DNA from: Agrobacterium tumefaciens
Lineage (GTDB): Bacteria; Pseudomonadota; Alphaproteobacteria; Rhizobiales; Rhizobiaceae
NCBI RefSeq assembly: GCF_013318015.2
Contig: NZ_CP115841.1
Coordinates: 434,001-498,000 of the forward strand
DNA length: 64,000 nt
Reading direction: 5' to 3'
The notes under the pieces were generated by a model. That model saw nothing but the letters and a program-made list of their open reading frames with translations, did no database searches and was not told the DNA's origin. The translations under genes were made by a program, and so were the position numbers. This document shows positions 38,266 through 47,479 of the stretch, piece after piece. Position 1 is the first letter of the stretch, and every line of letters begins with the position of its first letter.

Positions 38266-38329
38266 GCGGAAGATGGGCTGAAGACAAATCCGCCCAACCC
38301 GCTTAAGGGAACTTGAAAAACGACAAATC

Positions 38330-38362
38330 GATCGACCGGACACCGTGCCGGTCGATCCTTTA
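38330..38362 (+). terminator. Hairpin between sbp and cysT, probable partial terminator
   Basis: Arms GATCGACCGG (38330-38339) and CCGGTCGATC (38348-38357), 8-nt loop, then CTTTATAA. A weak terminator or mRNA-stabilising stem here would give more binding protein than permease, as is common in ABC operons. Confidence 0.6.
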
Positions 38363-38394
38363 TAACAAGGCCGGGGAACACCGGCTCCCAGAGA

Positions 38395-38440
38395 GCATTT
38401 CCAGGAAAAGTGGACCCCGGTTTTCTGTCCGGAAATGTGC
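38395..38440. repeat. Palindromic rhizobial intergenic repeat
   Basis: An imperfect palindrome with GCATTTCC at one end, GGAAATGTGC at the other, and AAAA/TTTT inner steps. It resembles, as I recall, a short element found many times between genes in Rhizobiaceae. It lies inside the sbp-cysT gap. Confidence 0.5.
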
Positions 38441-38466
38441 CAAACTAAAGATTATCCGGAGCGTTG

Positions 38467-39324
38467 ATGAGCAATAATACATCCGGAAACAGGTGGAAGT
38501 GGCGTCAATCGAGCGTGATACCCGGCTTCGGCCTGACGTTCGGTTACACGGTCGTCTATCTGTTTCTCATCATTCTTATTCCGCTCGGCGGCCTCGTCTG
38601 GTCCACGGCGAAACTTGGTTTTGCAGATTTTATTGCGATCGCTGTCGATAGCCGTACGCTGAATGCGCTGCGCGTCAGTTTCGGCACCGCCTTCATCGCC
38701 GCACTGGTGAACGCTGTTTTTGGCGTCATCGTCGCCTGGGTTCTCACGCGGTATCGTTTTCCCGGCCGGCGTTTCGTTGATGCCATCGTGGATCTGCCCT
38801 TTGCCCTGCCGACGGCGGTTGCCGGCATCGCGCTCACCACGCTTTATGCCAATCGCGGCTGGGTTGGCTCGCTGTTCGAACCCTTCGGCATCAAGATCGC
38901 GTTTACGCCGACCGGTATCGTCATCGCGCTGATCTTCATCGGCCTGCCATTCGTGGTCCGCACCGTGCAGCCGGTCATGGAAGAAATAGACCGGCAGGTG
39001 GAGGAGGTGGCGGCAACGCTCGGCGCCAACCGTTTCCAGACCATCAGCCGGGTGCTGCTGCCAAGCCTCACGCCCGCCATCCTGACGGGCTTCGCACTCG
39101 CCTTCGCGCGTGGTATCGGAGAGTACGGTTCGGTCATCTTCATCGCCGGCAATATTCCTTACGTCTCGGAAATCGCACCGCTCCTCATCGTCATACGGCT
39201 GGAGGAGTTCAATTATGCGGGCGCGACGGCCATCGCCACCATCATGCTGATCATTTCCTTCGCCATGCTGTTCCTCATCAATCTCATTCAGGCCTGGAGC
39301 CGCAAGAGGTACGGTTATGTCTGA
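38467..39324 (+). CDS. cysT: Sulfate ABC transporter permease CysT (CysU)
   Basis: 285 residues with six membrane helices. The cytoplasmic coupling loop [21 protein letters not shown] is the EAA motif that docks onto Cys[18 protein letters not shown] is typical of CysT. GGAG precedes ATG 38467, and a TTG directly before it is unlikely. The 3' end overlaps cysW by 8 bases. With CysW it forms the channel for sulfate uptake. Confidence 0.96.
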   Translation: MSNNTSGNRWKWRQSSVIPGFGLTFGYTVVYLFLIILIPLGGLVWSTAKLGFADFIAIAVDSRTLNALRVSFGTAFIAALVNAVFGVIVAWVLTRYRFPGRRFVDAIVDLPFALPTAVAGIALTTLYANRGWVGSLFEPFGIKIAFTPTGIVIALIFIGLPFVVRTVQPVMEEIDRQVEEVAATLGANRFQTISRVLLPSLTPAILTGFALAFARGIGEYGSVIFIAGNIPYVSEIAPLLIVIRLEEFNYAGATAIATIMLIISFAMLFLINLIQAWSRKRYGYV

Positions 39325-40186
39325 TGCTTCCCGCACCTCGTCCCGACCGTTCCGCGATCCCGCCAGCGAGAGCCTGCCTGCCCGGCTGGTGCTGATTGCC
39401 ATTGCCTTCCTATTCCTTGCGGCTTTCCTCGTGCTGCCGCTGGTATCGGTGTTCTTCGAGGCATTTCGCAAAGGCGCCGATGCCTTCTGGGAAGCGATCG
39501 TCGAGCCGGATGCACTCTCCGCCATCCGTCTGACACTGCTTGTCGCCGCCATTTCGGTGCCGCTCAACCTTATCTTCGGTGTCGCCGCCGCCTGGGCGAT
39601 TGCGAAATTCGAGTTCAAGGGCAAGGCATTCCTGATAACGCTGATCGACCTGCCGTTCTCGATCTCGCCGGTCATATCGGGTCTGGTCTATGTCATCCTG
39701 TTCTCTTCGCACAGCGTGCTCGGGCCATGGCTGAAGAGTTATGGCATCGAAATCCTCTTTGCTGTTCCGGGCATCGTGCTAGCCACCATCTTCGTCACCT
39801 TTCCCTTCGTCGCGCGTGAACTGATCCCGCTGATGCAGGAGCAGGGCAATGGCGATGAGGAGGCGGCGATCTCGCTTGGCGCAACCGGCTGGCAGACCTT
39901 CTGGTATGTCACGCTGCCGAATATCAAATGGGGACTGCTGTACGGGGTGCTGCTCTGCAACGCCCGCGCCATGGGCGAGTTCGGCGCCGTCTCTGTCGTA
40001 TCAGGCCATATTCGCGGCGAGACCAACACCATGCCGCTGCATGTCGAGATACTCTATAATGAGTACAATATCGGCGCGGCCTTCGCGGTGGCGACGCTGC
40101 TGGCTGGTCTGGCGCTCGTGACGCTCGTTCTCAAAACCATTCTCGAAATACGCTTTGGCGCGGGCAACGCAGCCGGCAAGCATTGA
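39317..40186 (+). CDS. cysW: Sulfate ABC transporter permease CysW
   Basis: 289 residues with six membrane helices. The EAA loop reads [21 protein letters not shown], and the family-specific segments are [20 protein letters not shown] and [19 protein letters not shown]. It starts within the end of cysT and is followed 11 bases later by cysA, so translation of the three is probably coupled. Confidence 0.96.
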   Translation: MSDASRTSSRPFRDPASESLPARLVLIAIAFLFLAAFLVLPLVSVFFEAFRKGADAFWEAIVEPDALSAIRLTLLVAAISVPLNLIFGVAAAWAIAKFEFKGKAFLITLIDLPFSISPVISGLVYVILFSSHSVLGPWLKSYGIEILFAVPGIVLATIFVTFPFVARELIPLMQEQGNGDEEAAISLGATGWQTFWYVTLPNIKWGLLYGVLLCNARAMGEFGAVSVVSGHIRGETNTMPLHVEILYNEYNIGAAFAVATLLAGLALVTLVLKTILEIRFGAGNAAGKH

Positions 40187-40197
40187 AAGGCATATTC

Positions 40198-41238
40198 ATG
40201 GAAGTGAAAGTTTCCGGCATCACCAAGCAGTTTGATCGCTTTCCGGCGCTGAACGACGTGTCGCTCGACATTCGTTCCGGCGAGCTGATCGCGCTACTCG
40301 GTCCCTCCGGTTCCGGCAAGACGACGCTGTTGCGCCTCATAGCCGGCTTGGAGCAACCGACCCAAGGCCGCATCTTCTTCGGCGATGAGGATGCCTCGCA
40401 CCGCTCGGTGCAGGAGCGCAATGTCGGTTTTGTGTTTCAGCACTACGCCCTGTTCCGCCATATGACGGTTGCCGACAACATCGCCTTCGGCCTGAAGGTG
40501 CGCCCTTCCGCCTCCCGCCCGCCGAAAGCGGAGATCCGCAGGCGAGTTTCGGAGCTTCTGGACATGGTGCATCTGACCGGCCTCGAAAAGCGCTACCCCA
40601 CCCAGCTTTCCGGCGGCCAGCGTCAGCGCGTGGCACTTGCCCGCGCAGTCGCCATCGAGCCGAAGGTGCTGCTGCTCGATGAACCCTTCGGCGCACTCGA
40701 TGCCAAGGTGCGCAAGGAACTGCGCCGCTGGCTGCGCGAGTTCCACGACCGCACGGGCCACACCACCGTCTTCGTTACCCACGATCAGGAAGAAGCACTG
40801 GAACTGGCCGACCGCGTCGTCGTCATGAGCCAGGGCAAGATCGAACAGGTCGGCACGGCGGATGACGTCTACGACACGCCCAATTCCCCGTTCGTCTTCT
40901 CCTTCATCGGCGAATCCTCCAGCCTGCCGGTGACGATCCGCGACGGCCAGGTGGTGTTTCAGGGCGAGAGCATCGGCGTCGCCGAAAATGGCGCAGGTGA
41001 GGGCGAGCTGTTCTTCCGTCCGGAAGATGTGGTGTTGACCGACGAGAAAAACGCGCTTTACGGCAAGGTTACCACCTGTCGCCGCCTCGCCGGCACCCGC
41101 ATCGCCGAAATCGACATCGCCAATAACGGCCATGACCCCTATCACCTCGAAATCGAGGTGCCGCTCAACGCCGCCGTGGCGGTAGGTGCCGAACTGCGGT
41201 TTCGTCCGACACGGTGGAAGGTGTTTGGCAAGAAGTAG
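40198..41238 (+). CDS. cysA: Sulfate/thiosulfate ABC transporter ATP-binding protein
   Basis: 346 residues. The nucleotide-binding domain has Walker A GPSGSGKTT (about residues 35-43), Q-loop FVFQHYALFRHMTVADN, signature LSGGQRQRVALARA and Walker B LLLDEPFGALD. The C-terminal 110 residues are a TOBE-like regulatory domain. It powers CysTW. ATG 40198 with GAAAGG before it gives the usual MEVKVSGITKQF start; a TTG five codons upstream is ignored. It is the last gene of the sbp operon; a palindromic repeat follows. Confidence 0.96.
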   Translation: MEVKVSGITKQFDRFPALNDVSLDIRSGELIALLGPSGSGKTTLLRLIAGLEQPTQGRIFFGDEDASHRSVQERNVGFVFQHYALFRHMTVADNIAFGLKVRPSASRPPKAEIRRRVSELLDMVHLTGLEKRYPTQLSGGQRQRVALARAVAIEPKVLLLDEPFGALDAKVRKELRRWLREFHDRTGHTTVFVTHDQEEALELADRVVVMSQGKIEQVGTADDVYDTPNSPFVFSFIGESSSLPVTIRDGQVVFQGESIGVAENGAGEGELFFRPEDVVLTDEKNALYGKVTTCRRLAGTRIAEIDIANNGHDPYHLEIEVPLNAAVAVGAELRFRPTRWKVFGKK

Positions 41239-41267
41239 GGCAGATGCGGCTGCAGCTGGCGGTTCCC

Positions 41268-41350
41268 CGTCATACTGGCCTTGAGCCGGTATCCATTCAG
41301 CCCAAACACTTGGTCTGGCTGGATCTCTGTGACAAGCACAGAGATGAGGG
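41268..41350. repeat. Long palindromic repeat, reverse-oriented copy of the element at 59780
   Basis: About 83 bases containing two inverted repeats. Its reverse complement matches the left two-thirds of the element at 59780-59899 almost base for base (CCCTCAT, CTGTGCTTGTCACAG, ATCCAGCCAG and GGGCTGA), proving a dispersed family. Confidence 0.75.
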
Positions 41351-41386
41351 AACCGGGTAAACGCGCCGATAACCCCAGAAACGGAA

Positions 41387-41409
41387 AAGGGTCGCCAGAG
41401 GCGACCCTT
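41387..41409 (-). terminator. Intrinsic terminator after the 24-codon gene
   Basis: Perfect 10-bp arms AAGGGTCGCC and GGCGACCCTT with a 3-nt loop. On the minus strand it is followed by TTCCGTTTC, a moderate T tract. The only minus-strand gene it can serve is the small peptide gene at 41474. Confidence 0.75.
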
Positions 41410-41473
41410 CCATGAGCTTGGTCCTGTTTACAGACCCGGGACTGTTTCTCAACGTTCCGAAGGCAAGAGGTTT

Positions 41474-41548
41474 TTACGCCGAGGGCTGCCCCGTCGAAAA
41501 CCCACCCTTTCCATTGCCTGCACCAGAGACCGAAATCTCATTAGACAT
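41474..41548 (-). CDS. 24-residue Gly/Ser-rich peptide with near-perfect ribosome binding site
   Basis: ATG 41548 to TAA 41474 encodes MSNEISVSGAGNGKGGFSTG followed by QPSA. Immediately before the ATG the minus strand reads GGAAGGAGGTGATCCA, complementary over about 13 bases to the 3' end of 16S rRNA. That is much stronger than any other site in the window, and predicts heavy translation. A terminator follows 65 bases later. The peptide is hydrophilic, without signal or membrane segment. I do not recognise it. It could be a leader peptide, a secreted or modified peptide precursor, or an RNA whose function is to bind ribosomes. Codon count is too small for composition tests. Confidence 0.6.
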   Translation of the reverse strand: MSNEISVSGAGNGKGGFSTGQPSA

Positions 41549-41621
41549 TGGATCACCTCCTTCCGATACGTTGAACATAACTAGAAGGTAGTACGATTCG
41601 TCATTAATGCAAGAGGTCTGA

Positions 41622-42635
41622 TCAGGACACCCGCATCACGATCTTGCCAATATGATTGCTGGTTTCCATCAGCCGGTGGGCCTCCACAACTTCGTCCAGC
41701 GTGAAGACCTTGTTGATGACAGGCGCAACCTTGCCGCTTTCGATGAGTGGCCAGACCTGTTCGATAAGCTCATCACGGATGGCGCGTTTCTCGTCAGCGG
41801 TACGTGGCCGCATGGTGGAGCCGGTGACGGTCAGGCGTTTGACCATGATTGGCCGCAGATCAACCTTTTCAGCCACGGCGCCGCCCAGAAAGGCGATGAT
41901 GGACAGACAGCCATCCTTGGCGAGTGCGGCAATGTTCTTTTCGAAATAGGCCGCACCGATCATGTCGAGAACCACATCGACACCCTTGCCATCGGTCTCG
42001 GCCTTGATGACGGCGGTGAAATCCTCGTCGCGGTAATTGATGGCCCGTTTGGCACCAAGCTTGACGCAGGCCTCGCATTTTTCCGCAGAACCCGCCGTCG
42101 CATAGACATCAGCGCCGAAGGCTTTGGCGAGCTGGATGGCGGTTGTGCCGATACCGCTGGTGCCGCCGTGGATGAGCACGCTTTCGCCTTCGGTCAGGCC
42201 CGCCATCTGGAAGAGATTGGCCCAGACGGTGAAGAAGGTTTCCGGCAGCGCGGCGGCCTTGACGGCGTCGTACCCCTTGGGGAAGGGCAGGGCCTGACCG
42301 GCCGGCACGGTGCAATATTGCGCATAACCGCCGCCATTGGCGAGCGCGCAGACCTTGTCGCCAGGTTTGAATTCGCTGACGCCTTCGCCGAGCGCCACCA
42401 CTTCTCCGGCAATTTCGAGGCCGAGGATCGGGCTTGCGTCCTTCGGCGGCGGATAGGCGCCCTGCCTCTGCGCGACATCGGGGCGGTTGACGCCGGCCGC
42501 CTCGACCCTCACCAGGATTTCGCCTCTGGCGGGGGTTGGCAAAGGTGCTTGCGAAAGCTGCATCACCTCCGGGCCACCATGGGAGGGAAGGTCGATGAAG
42601 CGCATTTTTTCGGGCAGGGTCACATTTTCGGGCAT
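41622..42635 (-). CDS. NAD(P)H:quinone oxidoreductase (zinc-independent MDR family)
   Basis: 337 residues. The GroES-like domain begins near [18 protein letters not shown] and contains [21 protein letters not shown]. The Rossmann domain has the NADPH motif [20 protein letters not shown] near residues 150-170. The structural zinc cysteines of alcohol dehydrogenases are missing, as in QOR/PIG3 enzymes. It reduces quinones or enals. ATG 42635 gives a normal N terminus; the open frame to 42740 would run into the neighbouring gene, and the ribosome site is weak for every start. Confidence 0.88.
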   Translation of the reverse strand: MPENVTLPEKMRFIDLPSHGGPEVMQLSQAPLPTPARGEILVRVEAAGVNRPDVAQRQGAYPPPKDASPILGLEIAGEVVALGEGVSEFKPGDKVCALANGGGYAQYCTVPAGQALPFPKGYDAVKAAALPETFFTVWANLFQMAGLTEGESVLIHGGTSGIGTTAIQLAKAFGADVYATAGSAEKCEACVKLGAKRAINYRDEDFTAVIKAETDGKGVDVVLDMIGAAYFEKNIAALAKDGCLSIIAFLGGAVAEKVDLRPIMVKRLTVTGSTMRPRTADEKRAIRDELIEQVWPLIESGKVAPVINKVFTLDEVVEAHRLMETSNHIGKIVMRVS

Positions 42636-42723
42636 GGCCAGGGGCAATTCCTCATTTGTCGGCGTTACCTGAAGATTTAGGACAGATGTACCGCTTAGGG
42701 AAGGAGGCCCTTTGTCGCTGATG

Positions 42724-44526
42724 TCATTTTGTCTCCCCAAACACCCGGATGACGAGGCCGCCTTCGTTTTCTTTCGCGGCTGTCTTGATGCCGGCGATCT
42801 CGCTGCCGATGCGCTCGGGATTGGCGATGATCAAACCTTTTGGCAATGTGAGAACGCCGATGGAGCAACGCAGCAGGGCAAAATCCCGCTCATTGCCGCG
42901 ACGGTCCAGCCCGACCATGCGACCAGCCTGACGGTCCTCTGGCGAATAGAGTTCGGCCACTTCACCGTGAAAATCGCTGAGCAGCCGCTCGAGGATTTCC
43001 GTCAGTTCCTCCACCGCCCAGTCACGCACGCCGACGAAGAAGTCGTCGCCGCCGATATGGCCGAGAAAGCAGTCGCCGGCGAAAAAGTAGCGACGCATCA
43101 GTGCGGAAAACAGGGTGATGGCGTGGTCACCGGCATTGAAGCCGTATTTATCGTTGAAGGGTTTGAAATTGTCGAAATCGCAATAGCAGAAGAAACGGGT
43201 CTCATCGCCATCGCCGCAGCTGTCGGCGATGAAGCCGCCGATGGCGCGGTTGCCCGGCAGCGCCGTCAGCGGGTTCTGGTCCTGCGCCATCTTGAGCTGT
43301 TTTTCATTGATGACCTTGATGAGTGATGCGGCTGAGACGATGCCGGCGTAACGCATGTTTTCGGTCAGGATGATGCAGGCGCTGCCGCCCATGCTGGCGA
43401 ACATGTTCATCAGTTGATCGGCATCGGCGTCGAGACCCACGATCGGCGCAGGATCGACGAAGTGGGAAATGGTGCGCTCGTAGATCTTGTTCTTGAGGAG
43501 ATCGCGCCCGAAAGGCCGGTAGATGTATTCCTTGAGGTGATATTCGTTGATGACGCCGCGCGGTTCGCCATTGGCGTTGAGAACCGGGAAAAACGCCTGC
43601 TGCGGGTTTCTGCGGAACAATTCGAAGACGCTGTCGACGCTGTCATGCTCATAGACGGTGGGAAGACGCTCTATTTCGCGACGGATGAGGATTTCGTCCA
43701 GCGACTGGCTGTTGCGCCGCGCCACGCCCACGCGGTTGAGGTGCGGAAAGCTCTCGGGAAGTTCGCTGGTGAAAACCGTCGGCCTGGCGATCAGCCAGCC
43801 CTGCACCAGATCGACGCCATATTCGCGGCAGGTGAGAAATTCCGCTTCGGTCTCGATGCCTTCCGCAATGACCCGGACGCCGAGAACATGAGCGATGTTG
43901 ACGATGTTGCGCACGAGATGCTGCTTGCGCGGAAGATGATCGACACCGCTGATGAAATGCCGGTCGATCTTCAGGTAATCAAGCGGATAGTCGCATAAAA
44001 GCTTCATCTCGCCGTGACCGGCGCCGAAATCGTCGATCGCCAGCTTGAAACCTTCCTTGCGCATGCGGGCGATCAGCGCCTTGAACTCCGGCACGCTGGT
44101 ATTGTCGAAACGTTCGGAAAGTTCAAAGCAGATGGAGGAGGCCGGAATGCCCGCCCGCGCCAGATGGCCAACGAGCTTGTCGAGAATGGCGTCCCCGTGC
44201 GGGATAAGCCTTACATCGAGATTGAGGAACAGGGTGGTGGTGGAAAAATCCGCCAGGGTGGAGAATTTAGCGAGCGCCCGGCTCGCCAGCATCTGCTCGA
44301 AGGCCTTCAGCTCGCCATCCTCGGCAGCCTGGTCGAGAAGCGCGAGCGGGTTGGAAAACCCAAGCCGGTCATGGCCGCGCATCAGTGATTCATATCCGAA
44401 AATCGTGCCCGTCGTCGCCTCGACGATCGGCTGAAACGCGGTTTCAAGCACAAGCTTCGCCATGGGAAACATGTGCCCGGAGGCAAACCGCCTTATGACA
44501 TCGTTCTCCAGCGTTACGGCCGGCAT
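42724..44526 (-). CDS. EAL-CBS-GGDEF protein (cyclic-di-GMP signalling)
   Basis: 600 residues in reverse domain order: EAL first (residues 25-260), two CBS domains (about 270-410), then GGDEF (about 420-580). No membrane segment is present, so it is cytoplasmic. The EAL signature is YESLMRG (E-S-L), and [10 protein letters not shown] replaces the usual DDFGTGYSS, but the catalytic Asp pair and AEGIET are kept, so phosphodiesterase activity is possible. The GGDEF motif is GGDDF, which often lowers cyclase activity. CBS pairs usually sense adenine nucleotides. No regulatory sites are visible upstream. Confidence 0.9.
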   Translation of the reverse strand: MPAVTLENDVIRRFASGHMFPMAKLVLETAFQPIVEATTGTIFGYESLMRGHDRLGFSNPLALLDQAAEDGELKAFEQMLASRALAKFSTLADFSTTTLFLNLDVRLIPHGDAILDKLVGHLARAGIPASSICFELSERFDNTSVPEFKALIARMRKEGFKLAIDDFGAGHGEMKLLCDYPLDYLKIDRHFISGVDHLPRKQHLVRNIVNIAHVLGVRVIAEGIETEAEFLTCREYGVDLVQGWLIARPTVFTSELPESFPHLNRVGVARRNSQSLDEILIRREIERLPTVYEHDSVDSVFELFRRNPQQAFFPVLNANGEPRGVINEYHLKEYIYRPFGRDLLKNKIYERTISHFVDPAPIVGLDADADQLMNMFASMGGSACIILTENMRYAGIVSAASLIKVINEKQLKMAQDQNPLTALPGNRAIGGFIADSCGDGDETRFFCYCDFDNFKPFNDKYGFNAGDHAITLFSALMRRYFFAGDCFLGHIGGDDFFVGVRDWAVEELTEILERLLSDFHGEVAELYSPEDRQAGRMVGLDRRGNERDFALLRCSIGVLTLPKGLIIANPERIGSEIAGIKTAAKENEGGLVIRVFGETK

Positions 44527-44708
44527 TTCTGTTCTCCGCTATTGCCAGTTCCCGTTGGTGGCATGACAAGTCAAATGCACACACGGAAACTTGTCTCTTT
44601 TCAGCAGACAATCGCAGATTACAGGTCAACAAAAGCTTTCACGACTGTGAAGCTTTAATGAAGGTTTTGTCACGGGCCCCTCAATAGCCAGGGGTATCCG
44701 GCAGGCGC

Positions 44709-44948
44709 TCAGGCCCGGCGCACATGGCCGGTGTGAGCGGCGTAAAGTTCCGCGACATTCAGGCGTTCGCGATCCGCCTCGACAGGTGCTGCAGCCTCTG
44801 TATCTGCGCCGTTTGCGGCAGCGGATGCCGCCCATAGTCTCAGCGCGGCCCTTACGACCTCGCTGCCGGATGCGTAGGCGCCGCTATTCACGGCCTCGCG
44901 CATTCTTGCTGCCTGTTCCGGGGAAATCGATACTGTCACCATTGGCAT
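44709..44948 (-). CDS. ParD-like ribbon-helix-helix antitoxin, no adjacent toxin
   Basis: 79 residues. The N-terminal 40 residues, VTVSISPEQAARMREAVNSG and then YASGSEVVRAALRLW, form the ribbon-helix-helix dimer of ParD antitoxins. The C-terminal half is Ala-rich and disordered-looking, as expected for the toxin-binding part. GGGAG precedes the ATG. ParD genes are normally followed directly by parE; here 180 bases downstream contain no toxin-like frame. Either it is solitary or the toxin was lost. Confidence 0.8.
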   Translation of the reverse strand: MPMVTVSISPEQAARMREAVNSGAYASGSEVVRAALRLWAASAAANGADTEAAAPVEADRERLNVAELYAAHTGHVRRA

Positions 44949-45247
44949 GATATCACTCCCTTGTTCAACCGTTGCGAAGGCATCTCCGGTCCGTGTCGGG
45001 ACCTGATGGGGATCGCGGTCTTGCGGGCGTTTTTTCAGTTTTCGTCTGGCGCCGCTTCCAGCGAAATTTGTATCACTCTGCATATTAGCACGAAACGTGT
45101 TCCATTCCCAATTTGCAGTATATCACGGTTTAGTTTTTCCCCTGTGAGCGGCTCCTCAGCATGGGAGCGGCTAGTCTTATCCGGCCTTGCCCGGTTTTCT
45201 TTGATCCATGGCAAATCAGCGACATGAAATGGCGCGTTTTTTATTGA

Positions 45248-45263
45248 TTGATTGATCAATCAA
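45248..45263. promoter_or_regulatory. Candidate BetI operator
   Basis: Perfect 16-bp palindrome TTGATTGATCAATCAA, 31 bases before the betI ATG, with another TTGATTGA half immediately to the left. TetR-family BetI binds an inverted repeat in its own promoter and releases it with choline. Confidence 0.65.
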
Positions 45264-45294
45264 GAATATTTTGCCCGCCATCAAGGAGACCCTT

Positions 45295-45915
45295 ATGCCC
45301 AAGAGCGGAATGGAGCCTTTGCGCCGCAAGGCGCTTGTGGATGCGGCGTTACGCACCATAGGCCACCATGGTTCGCTGAATGTGACAATGTCGGATATTG
45401 CCCGGGAAGCGGGCGTATCGCCGGCGCTTGCGCATCATTATTTCGGCAGCAAGCAGCAGCTTCTTCTGGAAACCATCCGCAGCCTGCTGCGGGATCTGAG
45501 GCGCGATGCGGTGGCGGCGCTGACCCGCGCCAATGGCCCGCGCGAACGGCTGAGCGCCATCGTTCACGTCTCTTTCCAGAGCGACCAGTTCACGCCCGAG
45601 ACGGTGGCGGCATGGCTTGCCTTTTATGTGGAGGCGCAGCGCTCGGAAGAAACGCGCCGCCTGCTGGTGCTCTATTCCCGTCGCCTGCGCTCGAACCTCA
45701 TGGCAAGCCTGAACCGGCTATGTCCACCCGATGACGCCGCGCGCATTGCGGAAGGGGCGGCAGCCCTTATCGACGGGCTGTATATCAGGCACAGCCTGCG
45801 TTCGGCCCCGCTTGGGCTCGCCTCAGCGCCGGCCCTTGTCGAAGACTATTTCGACTTGCAGCTCAAACCATATCCTGATGGACAGCGCCCGAAGCCGTCC
45901 GTCCGCATTCTCTAG
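45295..45915 (+). CDS. betI: Transcriptional repressor BetI
   Basis: 206 residues of TetR type. The helix-turn-helix is [20 protein letters not shown] at residues 34-53, and the C-terminal ligand domain includes [18 protein letters not shown], characteristic of BetI. It represses the bet genes and is relieved by choline. AAGGAG precedes ATG 45295, and the earlier in-frame ATG at 45271 lacks a site. It is followed 11 bases later by betB. Confidence 0.94.
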   Translation: MPKSGMEPLRRKALVDAALRTIGHHGSLNVTMSDIAREAGVSPALAHHYFGSKQQLLLETIRSLLRDLRRDAVAALTRANGPRERLSAIVHVSFQSDQFTPETVAAWLAFYVEAQRSEETRRLLVLYSRRLRSNLMASLNRLCPPDDAARIAEGAAALIDGLYIRHSLRSAPLGLASAPALVEDYFDLQLKPYPDGQRPKPSVRIL

Positions 45916-45926
45916 GAGTATTCGAC

Positions 45927-47408
45927 ATGACTATCGCGACGTCTCTCAGGGCGCAGCCCAAAGCCTCGCATTTCATTGATGGCGACTATGTCGAAGACAA
46001 TGCCGGCACGCTTTTCGAAAGCGTCTTTCCGGCCACCGGCGAAGTCATTGCAAAGCTGCATGCGGCAACGCCCGCGATTGTCGAGCGCGCCATTGCATCG
46101 GCCAAACGCGCCCAGAAGGAATGGGCGGCGATGAGCCCCATGGCGCGCGGGCGTATATTGAAACGCGCCGCCGATATCATGCGTGAACGCAACGAGGCGC
46201 TCTCCACGCTCGAAACGCTGGATACCGGCAAGCCGATCCAGGAAACCATCGTCGCCGATCCGACCTCGGGTGCCGATGCCTTCGAATTTTTCGGCGGTAT
46301 CGCGCCTTCCGCGCTGAACGGCAACTACATCCCGCTCGGCGGCGATTTCGCCTATACCAAGCGCGTGCCGCTCGGCGTGTGTGTCGGCATCGGCGCATGG
46401 AACTATCCACAGCAGATCGCCTGCTGGAAGGCGGCCCCGGCGCTCGTTGCCGGCAACGCCATGGTCTTCAAGCCCTCGGAAAACACCCCGCTCGGCGCTC
46501 TGAAGATTGCCGAAATCCTGATCGAGGCAGGGCTGCCCAAGGGCCTGTTCAACGTCATTCAGGGTGATCGCGATACCGGCCCGCTTCTGGTCAACCACCC
46601 GGATGTCGCCAAGGTCTCGCTCACCGGCTCGGTGCCCACCGGCCGCAAGGTGGCGGCCGCCGCCGCCGGGCATCTCAAGCATGTGACGATGGAACTCGGT
46701 GGCAAATCGCCGCTGATCGTGTTTGACGATGCCGATATCGAAAGCGCTGTCGGCGGTGCGATGCTCGGCAATTTCTATTCTTCCGGTCAGGTCTGCTCCA
46801 ACGGTACCCGCGTTTTCGTGCAGAAAAAGGCAAAGGACCGCTTCCTCGAAAACCTGAAGCGCCGCACCGAGGCGATGATCCTCGGCGACCCCCTGGATTA
46901 CGCCACCCATCTCGGCCCGCTGGTCTCCAAAGCCCAGCAGGAAAAGGTGCTTGGCTATATCGAAAAGGGCAAGGCGGAGGGTGCGACGCTGGTAACCGGC
47001 GGCGGCATTCCCAACAATGTTGCAGGCGAGGGCGCCTATGTGCAGCCGACCGTGTTTGCAGATGTGACCGATGACATGACTATCGCGCGCGAGGAAATCT
47101 TCGGCCCGGTCATGTGCGTGCTGGATTTCGACGATGAGGATGAGGTTCTCGCCCGCGCCAACGCCACCGAATTCGGCCTTGCCGGCGGCGTCTTCACCGC
47201 CGATCTGGCCCGCGCTCATCGCGTGGTCGACCAGCTGGAGGCGGGCACGCTGTGGATCAACACCTACAATCTCTGCCCGGTGGAAATCCCATTCGGCGGC
47301 TCCAAGCAGTCTGGTTTCGGGCGCGAGAATTCGGCGGCGGCGCTGGATCATTATAGCGAGCTGAAGACGGTTTATGTGAGCACGGGGAAGGTGGACGCGC
47401 CTTATTGA
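45927..47408 (+). CDS. betB: Betaine aldehyde dehydrogenase
   Basis: 493 residues. The NAD-dependent aldehyde dehydrogenase motifs are [16 protein letters not shown] (catalytic Glu) and [17 protein letters not shown] (catalytic Cys), near residues 250 and 287. It oxidises betaine aldehyde to the osmoprotectant glycine betaine. It lies between betI and betA in one operon. Choline sulfatase betC, found in this position in Sinorhizobium meliloti, is absent. Confidence 0.96.
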   Translation: MTIATSLRAQPKASHFIDGDYVEDNAGTLFESVFPATGEVIAKLHAATPAIVERAIASAKRAQKEWAAMSPMARGRILKRAADIMRERNEALSTLETLDTGKPIQETIVADPTSGADAFEFFGGIAPSALNGNYIPLGGDFAYTKRVPLGVCVGIGAWNYPQQIACWKAAPALVAGNAMVFKPSENTPLGALKIAEILIEAGLPKGLFNVIQGDRDTGPLLVNHPDVAKVSLTGSVPTGRKVAAAAAGHLKHVTMELGGKSPLIVFDDADIESAVGGAMLGNFYSSGQVCSNGTRVFVQKKAKDRFLENLKRRTEAMILGDPLDYATHLGPLVSKAQQEKVLGYIEKGKAEGATLVTGGGIPNNVAGEGAYVQPTVFADVTDDMTIAREEIFGPVMCVLDFDDEDEVLARANATEFGLAGGVFTADLARAHRVVDQLEAGTLWINTYNLCPVEIPFGGSKQSGFGRENSAAALDHYSELKTVYVSTGKVDAPY

Positions 47409-47479
47409 GATTTGGTGGGGGGGGACCCCACCCTCAGCCCGTTAATCGGAACCAACGCTCATTGAAGAGAGAGCAAATC

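Noticed and set aside
45035..45259. 74-codon minus-strand frame upstream of betI
   Set aside because: No ribosome site, overlaps the BetI palindrome at its start, and composition looks intergenic. The remainder of the 346-base gap appears to be promoter region only.
45912..47351. 479-codon open frame opposite betB
   Set aside because: Same reason: the betB frame has all catalytic residues and the antisense has none.
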